Numbered from the stretch's first letter, positions 16,951-26,498 are shown. The stretch: DNA of 64,000 bases from Bacteroidota bacterium (GCA_963169455.1 CAUJDW010000103.1:1-64000), one strand, 5' to 3'. Program-made: numbers and translations. Notes: a model not told the origin generated them from the sequence alone.

Positions 16951-16982
16951 TTTGCACCACACACCTTTTCCCGTTACCTTTG
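16951..16982 (+). promoter_or_regulatory. promoter at the head of the divalent-metal cluster
   Basis: TTTG at 16951-16954 and TACCTTTG at 16975-16982, 20 bases apart, match the Bacteroidota consensus exactly. The ATG at 16990 lies only seven bases beyond the -7 box, so transcription would start at or next to the start codon, giving a leaderless or near-leaderless message. Confidence 0.7.
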
Positions 16983-16989
16983 CCGCTCG

Positions 16990-17331
16990 ATGAAAATAAC
17001 CATCCACCTATTCACCGTCTATATGTTCGCCTTGTCGCTCGTGCCCTGCGGCGACGGCGGTGGTGGTATCGTGGAAATTGCCAACCATTTTTTCGGCATC
17101 GAACACCAGGATGCTTCTGACCACGAGCAACATTCCAATACATGCAACGACGACCTTTGCTCGCCTTTCTGCATTTGCAGTTGCTGTTCTTCGGTACTGG
17201 ATTCCCCGGTCAAGCTGCCTTTTGTGGTCAGGTCGCTTGCCTCCATTCCCGGCACGAAACCTTCTTTCGTTCCCAATTTCATCCATTCCTCCTTTCCAGC
17301 CTTCATCTGGCAACCGCCGCAGTTTTGTTAG
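16990..17331 (+). CDS. small Cys/His-rich exported protein, DUF6660-like
   Basis: I choose the ATG at 16990, because it yields a signal-peptide-like start (MKITIHLFTVYMFALS) followed by VPCGDGG, and ignore an upstream extension. The 113-residue product then has HEQHSNTCNDDLCSPFCICSCCS, a cysteine- and histidine-dense segment. This is the pattern of DUF6660-type proteins that precede CzcA/CusA genes in Bacteroidota. It probably binds metal in the periplasm or at the outer membrane; the exact function is unknown. It is the first gene of the cluster, 70 bp before the CzcA-like gene. Confidence 0.65.
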   Translation: MKITIHLFTVYMFALSLVPCGDGGGGIVEIANHFFGIEHQDASDHEQHSNTCNDDLCSPFCICSCCSSVLDSPVKLPFVVRSLASIPGTKPSFVPNFIHSSFPAFIWQPPQFC

Positions 17332-17401
17332 ACCGTTTTTAGCAGGACACCCATGCCTGCCCCTCTCGCATTTACAGGTTTAACAAAACATTAATTTCAA
17401 T

Positions 17402-20400
17402 ATGTTCGATAAAATTATCGCTTATTCGATACAGAATAAGTTCGTTATAGGGCTATTGGTAGCCGCCCTTATCGTGTGGGGATTGTTTTCCCTGCGCCAG
17501 CTACCCATTGATGCCGTGCCCGACATCACCAACAACCAGGTACAGGTCATCACCATTTCCCCGACTTTGGCCACCCAGGAAGTAGAGCAGTTCATTACGA
17601 CACCCATTGAGCTATCCCTGCAAAATATCCAGCAACTGGTCGAGATACGCTCTATTTCCCGTTTCGGATTATCAGTGGTGACGGTGGTATTTGAGGAGGA
17701 TATGGATGTATATCTCTCCCGGCAACTGGTCGGGGAATACCTGAAAGAGGCCGAGGCCAATATCCCCGATGGGCTGGGCACCCCCGAAATGGCCCCTATT
17801 TCCACGGGGCTGGGGGAAATCTACCAATACGTCGTCCGGCCGGAAGAAGGGTACGAAGAACAATACCCCCCCACGGAACTGCGCACAATCCAGGACTGGA
17901 TTGTGAGACGCCAGCTTTCCGGGATTGAAGGTGTAGTGGAAGTCAACACGATGGGCGGTTTCCTCAAGCAGTACGAGGTGGCCGTGAAACCCAACCTGCT
18001 CAAATCCATCGGCATCAGCATCACCGATGTGTTCGATGCATTGGAAAACAGCAACGAAAACACGGGCGGGGCCTACATCGAAAAGAACCCGAGCACCTAC
18101 TACATCCGCACCAACGGCATCGTCAAAACACTGGCCGATATTGAGAACATCGTGGTGGACGTGCGCAATGGCAGGCCCATTTTGATAAAAGACGTGGCCA
18201 CCGTCCAGTTTGGCAAAGCCCCCCGCTACGGTGCCCTGACCCGTGACGGCGAAGAGGCCGTAGGTGGCCGGGTGATGATGCTCAAGGGCGCCAACTCGGC
18301 AGCCGTCACCGACCGGGTGAAGGAGCGGGTGGTACAAATCCAGAAATCGCTGCCCGAAGGGGTGGTCATCGAGCCTTACTTAGTGCGGGACAAACTGGTG
18401 TCCACGGCCATCGGCACGGTGAAGAAAAACCTGCTGGAAGGCGGCCTCATAGTCATTTTCATCCTGGTGCTGATGCTGGGAAACTGGCGGGCGGGGCTTA
18501 TCGTCGCTTCCGTCATCCCGCTGTCCATGCTGTTTGCCGTTTCGATGATGAACGTGTTGGGCATCTCCGCCAACCTGATGAGCCTGGGGGCGATAGATTT
18601 CGGGCTGATAGTGGACGGGGCGGTCATCATCGTGGAGGCGATTGTCCACCGCTTGCAAGTGGGCTTTGCGGGGCAAAAACTGACCGCCGCCCAGATGGAC
18701 AAAGAGGTGCAGACCGCCTCCATCAAAATCAGGAGTTCGGCGGCCTTCGGCGAAATCATCATCCTGATGGTCTATATCCCCATCCTTGCACTGGTGGGCA
18801 TCGAGGGCAAAATGTTCAAGCCCATGGCGGAGACCGTCATGCTGGCCATCAGCGGGGCTTTGGTGCTGTCACTTACCTACGTGCCGATGATGTCCGCCCT
18901 GTTTTTGAACAAAAAAATCAGCGACAAAAAGACCATTGCCGACCGCATCATCGCCTTCAACCAAAGGCTGTACACCCCTGTGCTGCGCCTTGCACTGCGC
19001 TTCAAGGCCGCATTCGTGCTGGCCACCGTGGCCCTGTTTGCCATCAGCCTGTTTGTTTTCAGCCGGATGGGGGGCGAATTCATCCCCACGCTGGAGGAAG
19101 GCGATTTGGCCATGCAGCAAATCCTGCCGCCCGGCACCTCGCTGTCGCAGAGCATCGAGATGTCCAAGATGATTCAGAAAAAACTGATGAATGATTTTCC
19201 TGAAATCCAGGACGTGGTCACCAACATCGGTGCGGCCGAGATACCCACCGACCCGATGCCCGTCGAAATCGGGGACTATGTGATGGTGATGAAACCCAAG
19301 GATGAGTGGACTTCTGCATCCACCAGGCAGGAGATGTTTGAAAAAATCGAAAAATCGCTGAGCGTCATCCCCGGCGTGGGCTACGAGTTTTCGCAGCCCA
19401 TCCAGCTCCGCTTCAACGAGTTGATGACCGGCTCGAAGGCAGACATTGCCATCAAGCTGTACGGGCAGGATTTGGACCTGCTGTACAGCAAGGCAAAGGA
19501 AGCCGAAAAGGTCATCAATCGGATTGACGGCGTGGGCACGGTCAATGTCGAGCAGACCATCGGCATGCCGCAAATCATCATCAATTTCAAGTACGACAAA
19601 ATGGCGCAGTACGGCCTGCAGGTGAAGGAGGTCAACCAGGTCGTCAGGGCAGCATTCGCCGGGGAAAGCGCCGGGATAGTTTACGAAGGCGAAAGGCGCT
19701 TCGATTTGGTGGTGCGCCTCGACGAAAGCTACCGCCAGGACCTCGACAACGTGCAGAACCTGTACATCACGCTGGACAACGGCACACAGGTGCCGCTGCA
19801 AGCGGTCGCCGATGTGGAACTGATTGACGCCCCCATGCAGATTTCACGGGAAAACACCAACCGCCGCATCGTCATCGGCGTGAACGTGGGGGATACCGAT
19901 GTCGAAACGCTGGTGGAAAAAATCCAGGCGGCGCTCGATGCCGAAATTGATTTGCCGTCGGGCTATTACTTCACCTACGGCGGCCAGTTTGAAAACCTCA
20001 AAGCCGCCAATGCCCGCCTGATGATTGCGGTGCCGATTGCGCTGGCGCTCATTTTCATCCTGCTCTTTTTCACCTTCGGCTCGCTGTCGCAGGCCGCCCT
20101 TATTTTCACCGCCATCCCCCTTTCCGCCATCGGCGGCATCTGGGCGCTGGAACTCCGGGGCATGCCTTTCAGCATTTCGGCGGGCATCGGATTTATCGCC
20201 CTGTTCGGGGTGGCGGTGCTGAACGGCATCGTGCTGATTGGCTATTTCAACCAATTGAAAGAGGAAGGGATGACCGATATCCGGGAGCGCATCATCAAGG
20301 GGACGAGCGTCCGGTTGCGGCCCGTCCTGATGACGGCCTCGGTGGCCTCGCTGGGCTTTTTGCCTATGGCGCTTTCCAACTCCGGTGGGGCGGAAGTGCA

Positions 20401-21712
20401 GCGGCCGCTGGCTACCGTCGTGATTGGCGGGCTGATAACTGCGACCTTCTTGACACTGGTCGTCCTGCCGATTCTGTACAGTTGGCTGTCCAAATGGAAA
20501 GAGCAAAAAAGCAGGGCATCGCTGCCCCCGGCCGGGGCAATGGTTTTGCTGCCGCTACTGTTCTTCGGCTTGCAGGCCCAGGCCCAGCAAAGGCCCATCA
20601 CGGCTGACGAAGCGGTGCAAACGGCGCTGGCCAACCACCCTTCCGTCCGGGCCGCCAACCTGCAAATCCAGACCAGCCAGGCCCTGCAAAACCTGCCGTA
20701 CAGCCCCGGGACGACGGAAATCAACTACCAGGGCGACGGGCTGTTCCGGGAGAACGGGCAGCGGGTCAACCAGGTCGGTTTTCTGCAAAACCTGCCCAAC
20801 CCGGCCGTCAACAGGGCCGGCAATGCTTTGCAGGACGAGGTGGTGAAATCGAACACCCTGCAAAAGTCGCTGACCGAGGCCGAGCTGCGCCTCCAGGTGC
20901 GGCAGGTGTACTTCGACCTTCAGCAAAAAATGGAACTGAGGGCGCTCTACCAACGGCTTGCCAGCACTTATTCCGGCTATTTTGAAATAGCACAAAAACG
21001 GGTGGAAGTGGGCGCCGCCAATGCCATTGAAACGCTGACCATCCAATCGGCCATGAACGAGTACCGGCTGTTGGAGCGGCAGGCCGGCATGGAAATATCC
21101 ACCCTGGAGCAACAGCTCAAGGTGCTGCTGAACACGGACGAAAACGTGACCGCCACCGATAGTTTGCAGATGCTCCCTTATGCCCCACAAGCTGGCATCA
21201 ACACCTTGCGGGTACAGTTGGCACAACAGGAAGTGGAGGTGGAACAAGCCCTCGTGCCGGTGATTAAATCGGGCATGAAACCCAGTTTCAACATCGGCTA
21301 CGCCGCCCAGAACTACTTCGACGGCGGGTGGCTGTACGGGGCACAGGCAGGGGTGCAGGTACCATTGTTCAACAAGCCGGTAAAAAAACGGCTGGAAGCC
21401 CAGCAGTTGCAGGTGGAAGTGGCCAACGCCCGCTACGAAGCCGAGCGCCTGAACGCCGGGCGGCAGTTGCTCTCCGTTGACAATTCCATCCGGCTCTATG
21501 CGGAGGGGGCCAATTATTACCGGGAACAGCTTTCGACCATCAACCCGGAAATCGAGCGGATATCCGAACTGAATTACCAGGCCGGGGAAATATCCTACCT
21601 CGAACTGCTCAATACCTTGAAACTCCTGGCCAACAACAACAAGAGCTATTGGGAACAGGTGCTGGCGCACAACCAGGCGGTGGCGCTTTATCAATTTCTT
21701 TCAAATCAATAA
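17402..21712 (+). CDS. czcA: CzcA-type heavy-metal RND pump fused to a TolC/CzcC-like outer-membrane domain
   Basis: The 1436-residue protein has two parts. Residues 1 to about 1035 are an HME-RND proton/cation antiporter (VIVWGLFSLRQLPIDAVPDI at the first helix). Helix 4 reads DFGLIVDGAVIIVE at about 398-411, the signature of the divalent-cation (Zn/Co/Cd/Ni) subgroup as opposed to the CusA type. From about 1050, after a hydrophobic stretch, a TolC/CzcC domain follows (TADEAVQTALANHPSVRAA) with long coiled-coil helices to the end. Normally these are separate proteins; the fusion is known in Bacteroidota and would tie inner-membrane pump and outer-membrane duct one to one, although a signal is needed to carry the second part across. 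The adaptor gene follows after 14 bp. Confidence 0.93.
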   Translation: MFDKIIAYSIQNKFVIGLLVAALIVWGLFSLRQLPIDAVPDITNNQVQVITISPTLATQEVEQFITTPIELSLQNIQQLVEIRSISRFGLSVVTVVFEEDMDVYLSRQLVGEYLKEAEANIPDGLGTPEMAPISTGLGEIYQYVVRPEEGYEEQYPPTELRTIQDWIVRRQLSGIEGVVEVNTMGGFLKQYEVAVKPNLLKSIGISITDVFDALENSNENTGGAYIEKNPSTYYIRTNGIVKTLADIENIVVDVRNGRPILIKDVATVQFGKAPRYGALTRDGEEAVGGRVMMLKGANSAAVTDRVKERVVQIQKSLPEGVVIEPYLVRDKLVSTAIGTVKKNLLEGGLIVIFILVLMLGNWRAGLIVASVIPLSMLFAVSMMNVLGISANLMSLGAIDFGLIVDGAVIIVEAIVHRLQVGFAGQKLTAAQMDKEVQTASIKIRSSAAFGEIIILMVYIPILALVGIEGKMFKPMAETVMLAISGALVLSLTYVPMMSALFLNKKISDKKTIADRIIAFNQRLYTPVLRLALRFKAAFVLATVALFAISLFVFSRMGGEFIPTLEEGDLAMQQILPPGTSLSQSIEMSKMIQKKLMNDFPEIQDVVTNIGAAEIPTDPMPVEIGDYVMVMKPKDEWTSASTRQEMFEKIEKSLSVIPGVGYEFSQPIQLRFNELMTGSKADIAIKLYGQDLDLLYSKAKEAEKVINRIDGVGTVNVEQTIGMPQIIINFKYDKMAQYGLQVKEVNQVVRAAFAGESAGIVYEGERRFDLVVRLDESYRQDLDNVQNLYITLDNGTQVPLQAVADVELIDAPMQISRENTNRRIVIGVNVGDTDVETLVEKIQAALDAEIDLPSGYYFTYGGQFENLKAANARLMIAVPIALALIFILLFFTFGSLSQAALIFTAIPLSAIGGIWALELRGMPFSISAGIGFIALFGVAVLNGIVLIGYFNQLKEEGMTDIRERIIKGTSVRLRPVLMTASVASLGFLPMALSNSGGAEVQRPLATVVIGGLITATFLTLVVLPILYSWLSKWKEQKSRASLPPAGAMVLLPLLFFGLQAQAQQRPITADEAVQTALANHPSVRAANLQIQTSQALQNLPYSPGTTEINYQGDGLFRENGQRVNQVGFLQNLPNPAVNRAGNALQDEVVKSNTLQKSLTEAELRLQVRQVYFDLQQKMELRALYQRLASTYSGYFEIAQKRVEVGAANAIETLTIQSAMNEYRLLERQAGMEISTLEQQLKVLLNTDENVTATDSLQMLPYAPQAGINTLRVQLAQQEVEVEQALVPVIKSGMKPSFNIGYAAQNYFDGGWLYGAQAGVQVPLFNKPVKKRLEAQQLQVEVANARYEAERLNAGRQLLSVDNSIRLYAEGANYYREQLSTINPEIERISELNYQAGEISYLELLNTLKLLANNNKSYWEQVLAHNQAVALYQFLSNQ

Positions 21713-21726
21713 AATCATTTTTCAAG

Positions 21727-22947
21727 ATGAAAATCATCCATAATTCAATCCTGTCAATCTTGTCCATAACGGCCCTGCTGCTGCTCTTTTCCTGCGGCGA
21801 CGGCCACACCGAAGGCGACGGCCACAATCACGGCAATGAAACAGCAGCCGAGGGGCACGGCGAGGAAGAGGAGCATCAGGAAGGGGAAATCCACCTCACG
21901 CCGGAACAGATAAAAACCATGAACATCCAGTTCGGCGGCGTTTCACAAATCAAAATCAACGACTTCGTGAGCGCAACGGGGACTTTGGGCCTGCCCCCGA
22001 ATGCCCTGACTTCAGTGAGCGCAAAAGCAAGCGGTTTTATCAAAGACAGCAAAAAGTACGTGGAGGGCATGTACGTGAAAAAGGGCGTGGTCATGGCCTA
22101 TCTGGAAAACCCGGAGTTCATCCAGCACCAACGGGAATACCTCGAAACGGCTGCCGAACTGACCTACCTGCGCCAGGAACTCGAACGCCAGCAGACGCTG
22201 GTGGACGCCAATGCCGGGGTGAAAAAAAACCTGCAAAAACTGCAATCGGAGGTCGGCGTGAAAACGGCCACCCTGAAAGGGATTGGCAAGCAACTGGCCT
22301 ACCTGGGCATCAACGTCTCCAGCCTGTCGCCCGACAACATCGTAGAACGGATTGCCATTGTGGCCCCCATGACGGGCTACATTACTTCCATCAAAATGCA
22401 CGACGGCATGTACGTCGCCCCCGAACTGGAACTCATGGAGATTGTCAACGAAGACCATCTGCACCTCGAACTGGATGTTTTTGAAAAAGACATTGCCCAG
22501 GTGAAGGAAGGGCAGCGAATCAGCTACACTGTCCCGGCCTTGGGCAATAAGGTGTATGAGGGCGAAGTGAACATCATCGGCAAGGAGTTCAATACCGGGA
22601 ATAAGACCGTCCGCATCCACGGGCATCTGGAAAAAGTGCGCCCCAAGTTCATCAAAGACCTCTTCATCGAGGCAAAAATCTGGCTCACCGACCAGACGGT
22701 TCAGGCCGTGCCGGAAAAGGCAATCATCAAAGACGGTGCTTCCTCCTATGTCTATGTGGCAGACGACCAGCAGGGCGGCGATGAGGTCAAGTTTGAAAAA
22801 GTGATGGTCATCCCCGGCGTTACGGACAAAGGTTTTACCTCCATCAAGCTGCTTGATTCGTTACCCGCAGGGATGAAAATCGTGACGGAGGGGGCATTCT
22901 TCGTGTATGCCCAATCGAAAGCCGGGGAGTTGGAGCACGAGCATTGA
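21727..22947 (+). CDS. czcB: CzcB-type periplasmic adaptor (membrane fusion protein)
   Basis: The start at 21727 gives a lipoprotein signal (LLLLFSCGDGH, lipidation Cys at about 20). The 406-residue protein has an acidic His-rich N-terminal segment (HTEGDGHNHGNE, EGHGEEEEH) that may bind the transported cation, a barrel/lipoyl pair split by an alpha-hairpin (ETAAELTYLRQELERQQ), and a C-terminal proximal domain, as expected of efflux RND adaptors. It links the pump to the outer-membrane domain. It ends in HEH. Earlier in-frame Met codons fall inside the pump gene and are unlikely. Confidence 0.9.
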   Translation: MKIIHNSILSILSITALLLLFSCGDGHTEGDGHNHGNETAAEGHGEEEEHQEGEIHLTPEQIKTMNIQFGGVSQIKINDFVSATGTLGLPPNALTSVSAKASGFIKDSKKYVEGMYVKKGVVMAYLENPEFIQHQREYLETAAELTYLRQELERQQTLVDANAGVKKNLQKLQSEVGVKTATLKGIGKQLAYLGINVSSLSPDNIVERIAIVAPMTGYITSIKMHDGMYVAPELELMEIVNEDHLHLELDVFEKDIAQVKEGQRISYTVPALGNKVYEGEVNIIGKEFNTGNKTVRIHGHLEKVRPKFIKDLFIEAKIWLTDQTVQAVPEKAIIKDGASSYVYVADDQQGGDEVKFEKVMVIPGVTDKGFTSIKLLDSLPAGMKIVTEGAFFVYAQSKAGELEHEH

Positions 22948-23019
22948 CCGAACACCCGGTGGCCGTTCCTACGGGGACAGCCACCGGGCCTGTTTTTCAT
23001 TTTAAAACGCAAAAAAATC

Positions 23020-23358
23020 ATGAAAGAAATAAAAGCATTCATCAAGCCATCGAGGGTCACCAATGTGGTGGAAGCCCTCGAAAAAGCAGGCTTCGACAGC
23101 GTGACCATCTCCAAAGGCGAAGGGACCGGCACCCACGAACGCCCCGATGCCAGCCTCAACCTGGAGTTCTTTTTCACCAATAGCGAAATCATCAAACTGG
23201 AACTGGTCTGCCAGAACGAGGAAGCCCAGGAGGCCATCCGGTTGATTTGCGAAAACGCCCGCTCGCCCGAACCCGGCGACGGCATCATCTACCTGACCGA
23301 AATCGAGGATGCCTACCGGATTAAGTCGGGGGAATCGCTCAAGCGGTATGATTTGTAA
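23020..23358 (+). CDS. PII-like signalling protein of the metal-efflux type
   Basis: The 112-residue protein has the PII core (MKEIKAFIKPSRVTNVVEAL, EDAYRIKSGE) and length. The T-loop region reads GEGTGTHERPDASLNLEF and lacks the uridylylated Tyr of GlnB. PII-like proteins without the nitrogen-signalling T-loop are found beside CzcA/CusA pumps, where they may bind nucleotide or metal and modulate transport. It lies 72 bp downstream of czcB. GlnB/GlnK function is unlikely since no amtB or glnA is near. Confidence 0.8.
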   Translation: MKEIKAFIKPSRVTNVVEALEKAGFDSVTISKGEGTGTHERPDASLNLEFFFTNSEIIKLELVCQNEEAQEAIRLICENARSPEPGDGIIYLTEIEDAYRIKSGESLKRYDL

Positions 23359-23463
23359 AGGGAGCGTACCATAAATCTTGAAATCAAAAGAAGTTCAGTT
23401 TTGCGGAAAAGCTTCATGAACATTCAGGTCTCAAAACGTTCAGCAAGTACTAAATCTGAAGAA

Positions 23464-24258
23464 ATGGAAAAAACCATTTTCAAAATCCCCGGCATGGACT
23501 GCCCTTCCGAGGAACAGCTCATCCGCCTGAAACTGGAGCCGGTAAAAGCGGTGCAATTCCTGCAATTCGACCTCGCAGGACGCAAGCTCACGGTGTACCA
23601 CGAAAATGGCCTACCGGTCATCGAGCAATCGTTGGCAGGTCTTGACCTGGGCGCCGAGCGTCTTTCCTCCCAACCGGCGGAAGCGTTGCCCGGCAACGAA
23701 AAACCGGCGGCTGAAAGCAGGCTTCTCTGGATGGTGCTCGCCATCAATGGCGCTTTTTTTATTGTAGAAATGGCAACAGGGCTGATTTCCGGTTCCATGG
23801 GCCTGGTGGCCGACTCGCTGGACATGCTGGCGGATGCCATCGTCTATGGATTGAGCCTTTGGGCGGTGGGAAAAGCATACTCCTCCAAGCAGCGGGTCGC
23901 CACCATCAGCGGTTATTTCCAGCTTGCGTTGGCCCTGCTCGGTATCGTTGAAACGGTACGGCGGTTTTTGGGCCAGGGCGACGTGCCGGCATTTCAGATC
24001 ATGATAGTCATTTCGCTGCTCGCCCTGGCGGGAAATGCCGCCTCGCTTTGGCTGCTCAACCGTTCCAAGAGCGGGGAGGCGCACATCCAGGCCAGTAAGA
24101 TTTTTACCTCCAACGATGTGATTATCAACATCGGGGTGATTATCGCCGGGGTGCTGGTTTACCTGACGTCTTCCCGGCTGCCCGACCTCGTGGTGGGGAG
24201 CATCGTTTTTCTAATCGTCATCCGGGGGGCTTTCAGGATATTGAAGTTGGGGAAATGA
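23464..24258 (+). CDS. cation transporter with degenerate HMA domain, CDF-like
   Basis: I use the Met at 23464 (MEKTIFKIPGMDCPSEEQ), where the conserved domain begins; a Met at 23401 would add 21 residues. Residues 1-70 resemble a heavy-metal-associated domain with only one Cys (GMDCPSEE). The rest has about six membrane helices with a cation-diffusion-facilitator-like site GSMGLVADSLDMLADAIVYG at about 116-135. It probably exports a divalent metal from the cytoplasm, complementing the RND pump that takes metal from the periplasm. At about 264 residues it lacks the C-terminal cytoplasmic domain of typical CDFs. Confidence 0.78.
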   Translation: MEKTIFKIPGMDCPSEEQLIRLKLEPVKAVQFLQFDLAGRKLTVYHENGLPVIEQSLAGLDLGAERLSSQPAEALPGNEKPAAESRLLWMVLAINGAFFIVEMATGLISGSMGLVADSLDMLADAIVYGLSLWAVGKAYSSKQRVATISGYFQLALALLGIVETVRRFLGQGDVPAFQIMIVISLLALAGNAASLWLLNRSKSGEAHIQASKIFTSNDVIINIGVIIAGVLVYLTSSRLPDLVVGSIVFLIVIRGAFRILKLGK

Positions 24259-24284
24259 CCACAGGAAATAGCAATTTTTAGACT

Positions 24285-24716
24285 ATGAAAAATTCAACCA
24301 CCATCATCGGTAGTGCCGCCGCACTCGTGCTGGCAACAAGTTGTTGTTGGCTGCCGTGGCTCGCCCTCGCATTCGGCGGTGCTGCCGGGCTATCATCTCT
24401 TACAGCGGGATTGGAAAAATGGAACGGCTTGTTCATGGCGCTCGGCATTGCATTGGCAGCTTGGTCGGGCTGGCAATTATGGCAGAAAAGAAAAACAGCC
24501 CCATCAGCAGGAAACATTGTGCTGAAAAGCAGGCTAACCTGTCCAGACTGCGGTTTCCAAAAAACGGAAAACATGCCCACCGATGCCTGTCAGTTTTTCT
24601 ACGAATGTGAAAACTGTCACAGCCTGTTGAAGCCCAAACCTGGCGACTGTTGTGTGTTTTGCAGTTATGGCGATGTGAAGTGCCCACCAGTGCAGGCAGG
24701 ACATAATTGTTGTTGA
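24285..24716 (+). CDS. MerT-like membrane protein fused to a GDCCVxC domain
   Basis: The 143-residue protein has two membrane helices; the first contains TSCCWLPW, the vicinal Cys pair of MerT-type transporters, at about 19-20. A zinc-ribbon-like stretch follows (CPDCGFQKTE, FYECENCHSLL), then GDCCVFCSYGDVKCPP at about 120-135, the GDCCVxC motif. The combination suggests passage of a thiophilic metal ion from the membrane pair to the soluble cysteines. No merA or merR is present, so mercury reduction is not implied. It is 26 bp downstream of the cation transporter. Confidence 0.8.
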   Translation: MKNSTTIIGSAAALVLATSCCWLPWLALAFGGAAGLSSLTAGLEKWNGLFMALGIALAAWSGWQLWQKRKTAPSAGNIVLKSRLTCPDCGFQKTENMPTDACQFFYECENCHSLLKPKPGDCCVFCSYGDVKCPPVQAGHNCC

Positions 24717-24734
24717 ATCTTAAAATCCACCATC

Positions 24735-26498
24735 ATGAAAAAACTTCTTTACACCTTCCTTTTTTCGGCGGTCATTTCGGCTGCCGCCTTTTCGCAAGAC
24801 GAGCCACTGCCCAGAGGTTTTTCTCCGGAAGAACTTATCTGGCTTTCAGAAAACAAGCCCGTGCCCGGCGCTGCCGCCTTCGGCATCACCGAACCGCCCA
24901 CGCTGCCCGTGCGGGCAATGGCAGAATGGGAAGAAATGCAGGCAGTGGTCGTCACTTGGCGCAGCTATAAACCCATCCTGGCTCAAATCGTGCAGGCGGC
25001 GAAAGAAGAAGTCCGGGTCGTCATTGTCAACAGCAACCTCGCTACCTGCCAAACGGAACTGACCAACTTCGGAGTGGACTGGCAATCGGACAACGTAGAG
25101 TTCATGCAAGCGCCGAGCAACAGCGTCTGGATTCGGGACTACGGCGCAAACCCGATTTACCTGAACGGTGTGGACTCGCTGGCGCTGGTGGATTGGATTT
25201 ACAACCGACCCCGCCCGCTCGATGATATCATCCCCGATGCGGTGGGCGACTATTTCGGGCTGCCTGTTTACAGCACTACCGTGGCGCCCTACGACCTGAC
25301 GCACCCCGGCGGCAATAATTTCTCGGATGGTATGGGGACTAATTTTTCCTCAAAATTAATTCTCGATGAAAACGGGCCGCTCAACCAATGGGGCACCAGC
25401 AACCACACGGAGGAAGGCGTGGACAGCATCATGGAGCGGTTCTACGGCATTGACCGATATGTCAAATTCACCAACCTGCCATATGACGGCATCCACCACA
25501 TTGACATGCACATGAAGCTGCTGAACGAAACGACCCTGCTCGTCGGCGAGTACCCGGAGGGCGTACCCGACCGTGACCAAATCGAGGCGAACATCCAGTA
25601 CCTGCTGGACAATTTCACCACGCCGTTCGGGACACCGTACAATGTGGTGCGCATCCCGATGCCGCCCCAAAACGGACAGTATCCAAGTGCCGGGGCGCCG
25701 CTGCGCACTTACGTCAATTCGTTCATCGTCAATAAAACCGTGTTGCTGCCGACCTACGAGGAACAATACGACACGACTGCGCTGCGCATCTGGCAGGAAG
25801 CTATGCCAGGGTACAATATCGTGGGCATCAATTGCAACAGTATTGTCCCAGCAGGCGGGGCTATCCATTGCATCGTGAAAGAGGTGGGGGTACAAGACCC
25901 GCTACTCATCCAACACAACCCTTTGGACGACATCGTTGGTGCCAACCCGCCCGGCTACGAGGTGAACGCCTGGATACGCCACCGAAGCGGAATCGCCGGT
26001 GCGACGCTTTTTTACACCACAGATACCACTGCCGCTTATCAAAGCCTCGACATGGTGCTTGCCGAGCCCGACAGCAACCGCTGGTCGGTGTCTATTCCGC
26101 AGCAGCCGGAAGGCTCGACGGTGTATTACTACATCCACGCCACTGCCAATTCCGGCAAGCAGGTCGTGCGCCCGCTGGTGGCGCCGGAAGGTTACTTCGA
26201 TTTTTACATCCACCCGGCAACGGCGGCAGAGGAAGTGCAAACATCCTCGCTCGGCAAGGTTTTCCCCAACCCGGCAAGCGCCCTCACCTGTATCCCGGTA
26301 GAGGCTACCATTGCCGGGGAAGCCGTCATCGAAATCAGCGACCTGTTGGGCAGGAAGGTAGAGACGGTTTTTTCGGGAAAACTTCCGGCGGGCGTTTCCC
26401 GGCACTATTTCCGGGCGGACGGGCTGGCGGCGGGCGTCTATCAGGTCGTGCTGCGCAGCGAAGGCGACGTACAGGCACAAAAAGTCATTGTCAAATGA
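24735..26498 (+). CDS. secreted agmatine/peptidylarginine deiminase-family protein with T9SS sorting domain
   Basis: The 587-residue protein begins with a signal peptide (about 1-20). The catalytic domain follows the Porphyromonas-type peptidylarginine deiminase family: WEEMQAVVVTW, WIRDYG at about 132-137 (Asp), HHIDMHMK at about 254-259 (His, Asp), and a Cys in AGGAIHCI at about 378, so all residues of the guanidine-modifying site are present. It should hydrolyse the guanidinium group of arginine or a peptide arginine. An Ig-like segment precedes the T9SS sorting domain (KVFPNPASALTCIP, to KVIVK). It is an unexpected member of a metal cluster, sitting only 18 bp after the MerT-like gene, hence probably co-transcribed with it. 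Confidence 0.85.
   Translation: MKKLLYTFLFSAVISAAAFSQDEPLPRGFSPEELIWLSENKPVPGAAAFGITEPPTLPVRAMAEWEEMQAVVVTWRSYKPILAQIVQAAKEEVRVVIVNSNLATCQTELTNFGVDWQSDNVEFMQAPSNSVWIRDYGANPIYLNGVDSLALVDWIYNRPRPLDDIIPDAVGDYFGLPVYSTTVAPYDLTHPGGNNFSDGMGTNFSSKLILDENGPLNQWGTSNHTEEGVDSIMERFYGIDRYVKFTNLPYDGIHHIDMHMKLLNETTLLVGEYPEGVPDRDQIEANIQYLLDNFTTPFGTPYNVVRIPMPPQNGQYPSAGAPLRTYVNSFIVNKTVLLPTYEEQYDTTALRIWQEAMPGYNIVGINCNSIVPAGGAIHCIVKEVGVQDPLLIQHNPLDDIVGANPPGYEVNAWIRHRSGIAGATLFYTTDTTAAYQSLDMVLAEPDSNRWSVSIPQQPEGSTVYYYIHATANSGKQVVRPLVAPEGYFDFYIHPATAAEEVQTSSLGKVFPNPASALTCIPVEATIAGEAVIEISDLLGRKVETVFSGKLPAGVSRHYFRADGLAAGVYQVVLRSEGDVQAQKVIVK

Noticed and set aside
23020-23358. Nitrogen-regulatory glnB
   Set aside because: The T-loop lacks the usual Tyr site and the gene stands in a metal-efflux operon without nitrogen genes.
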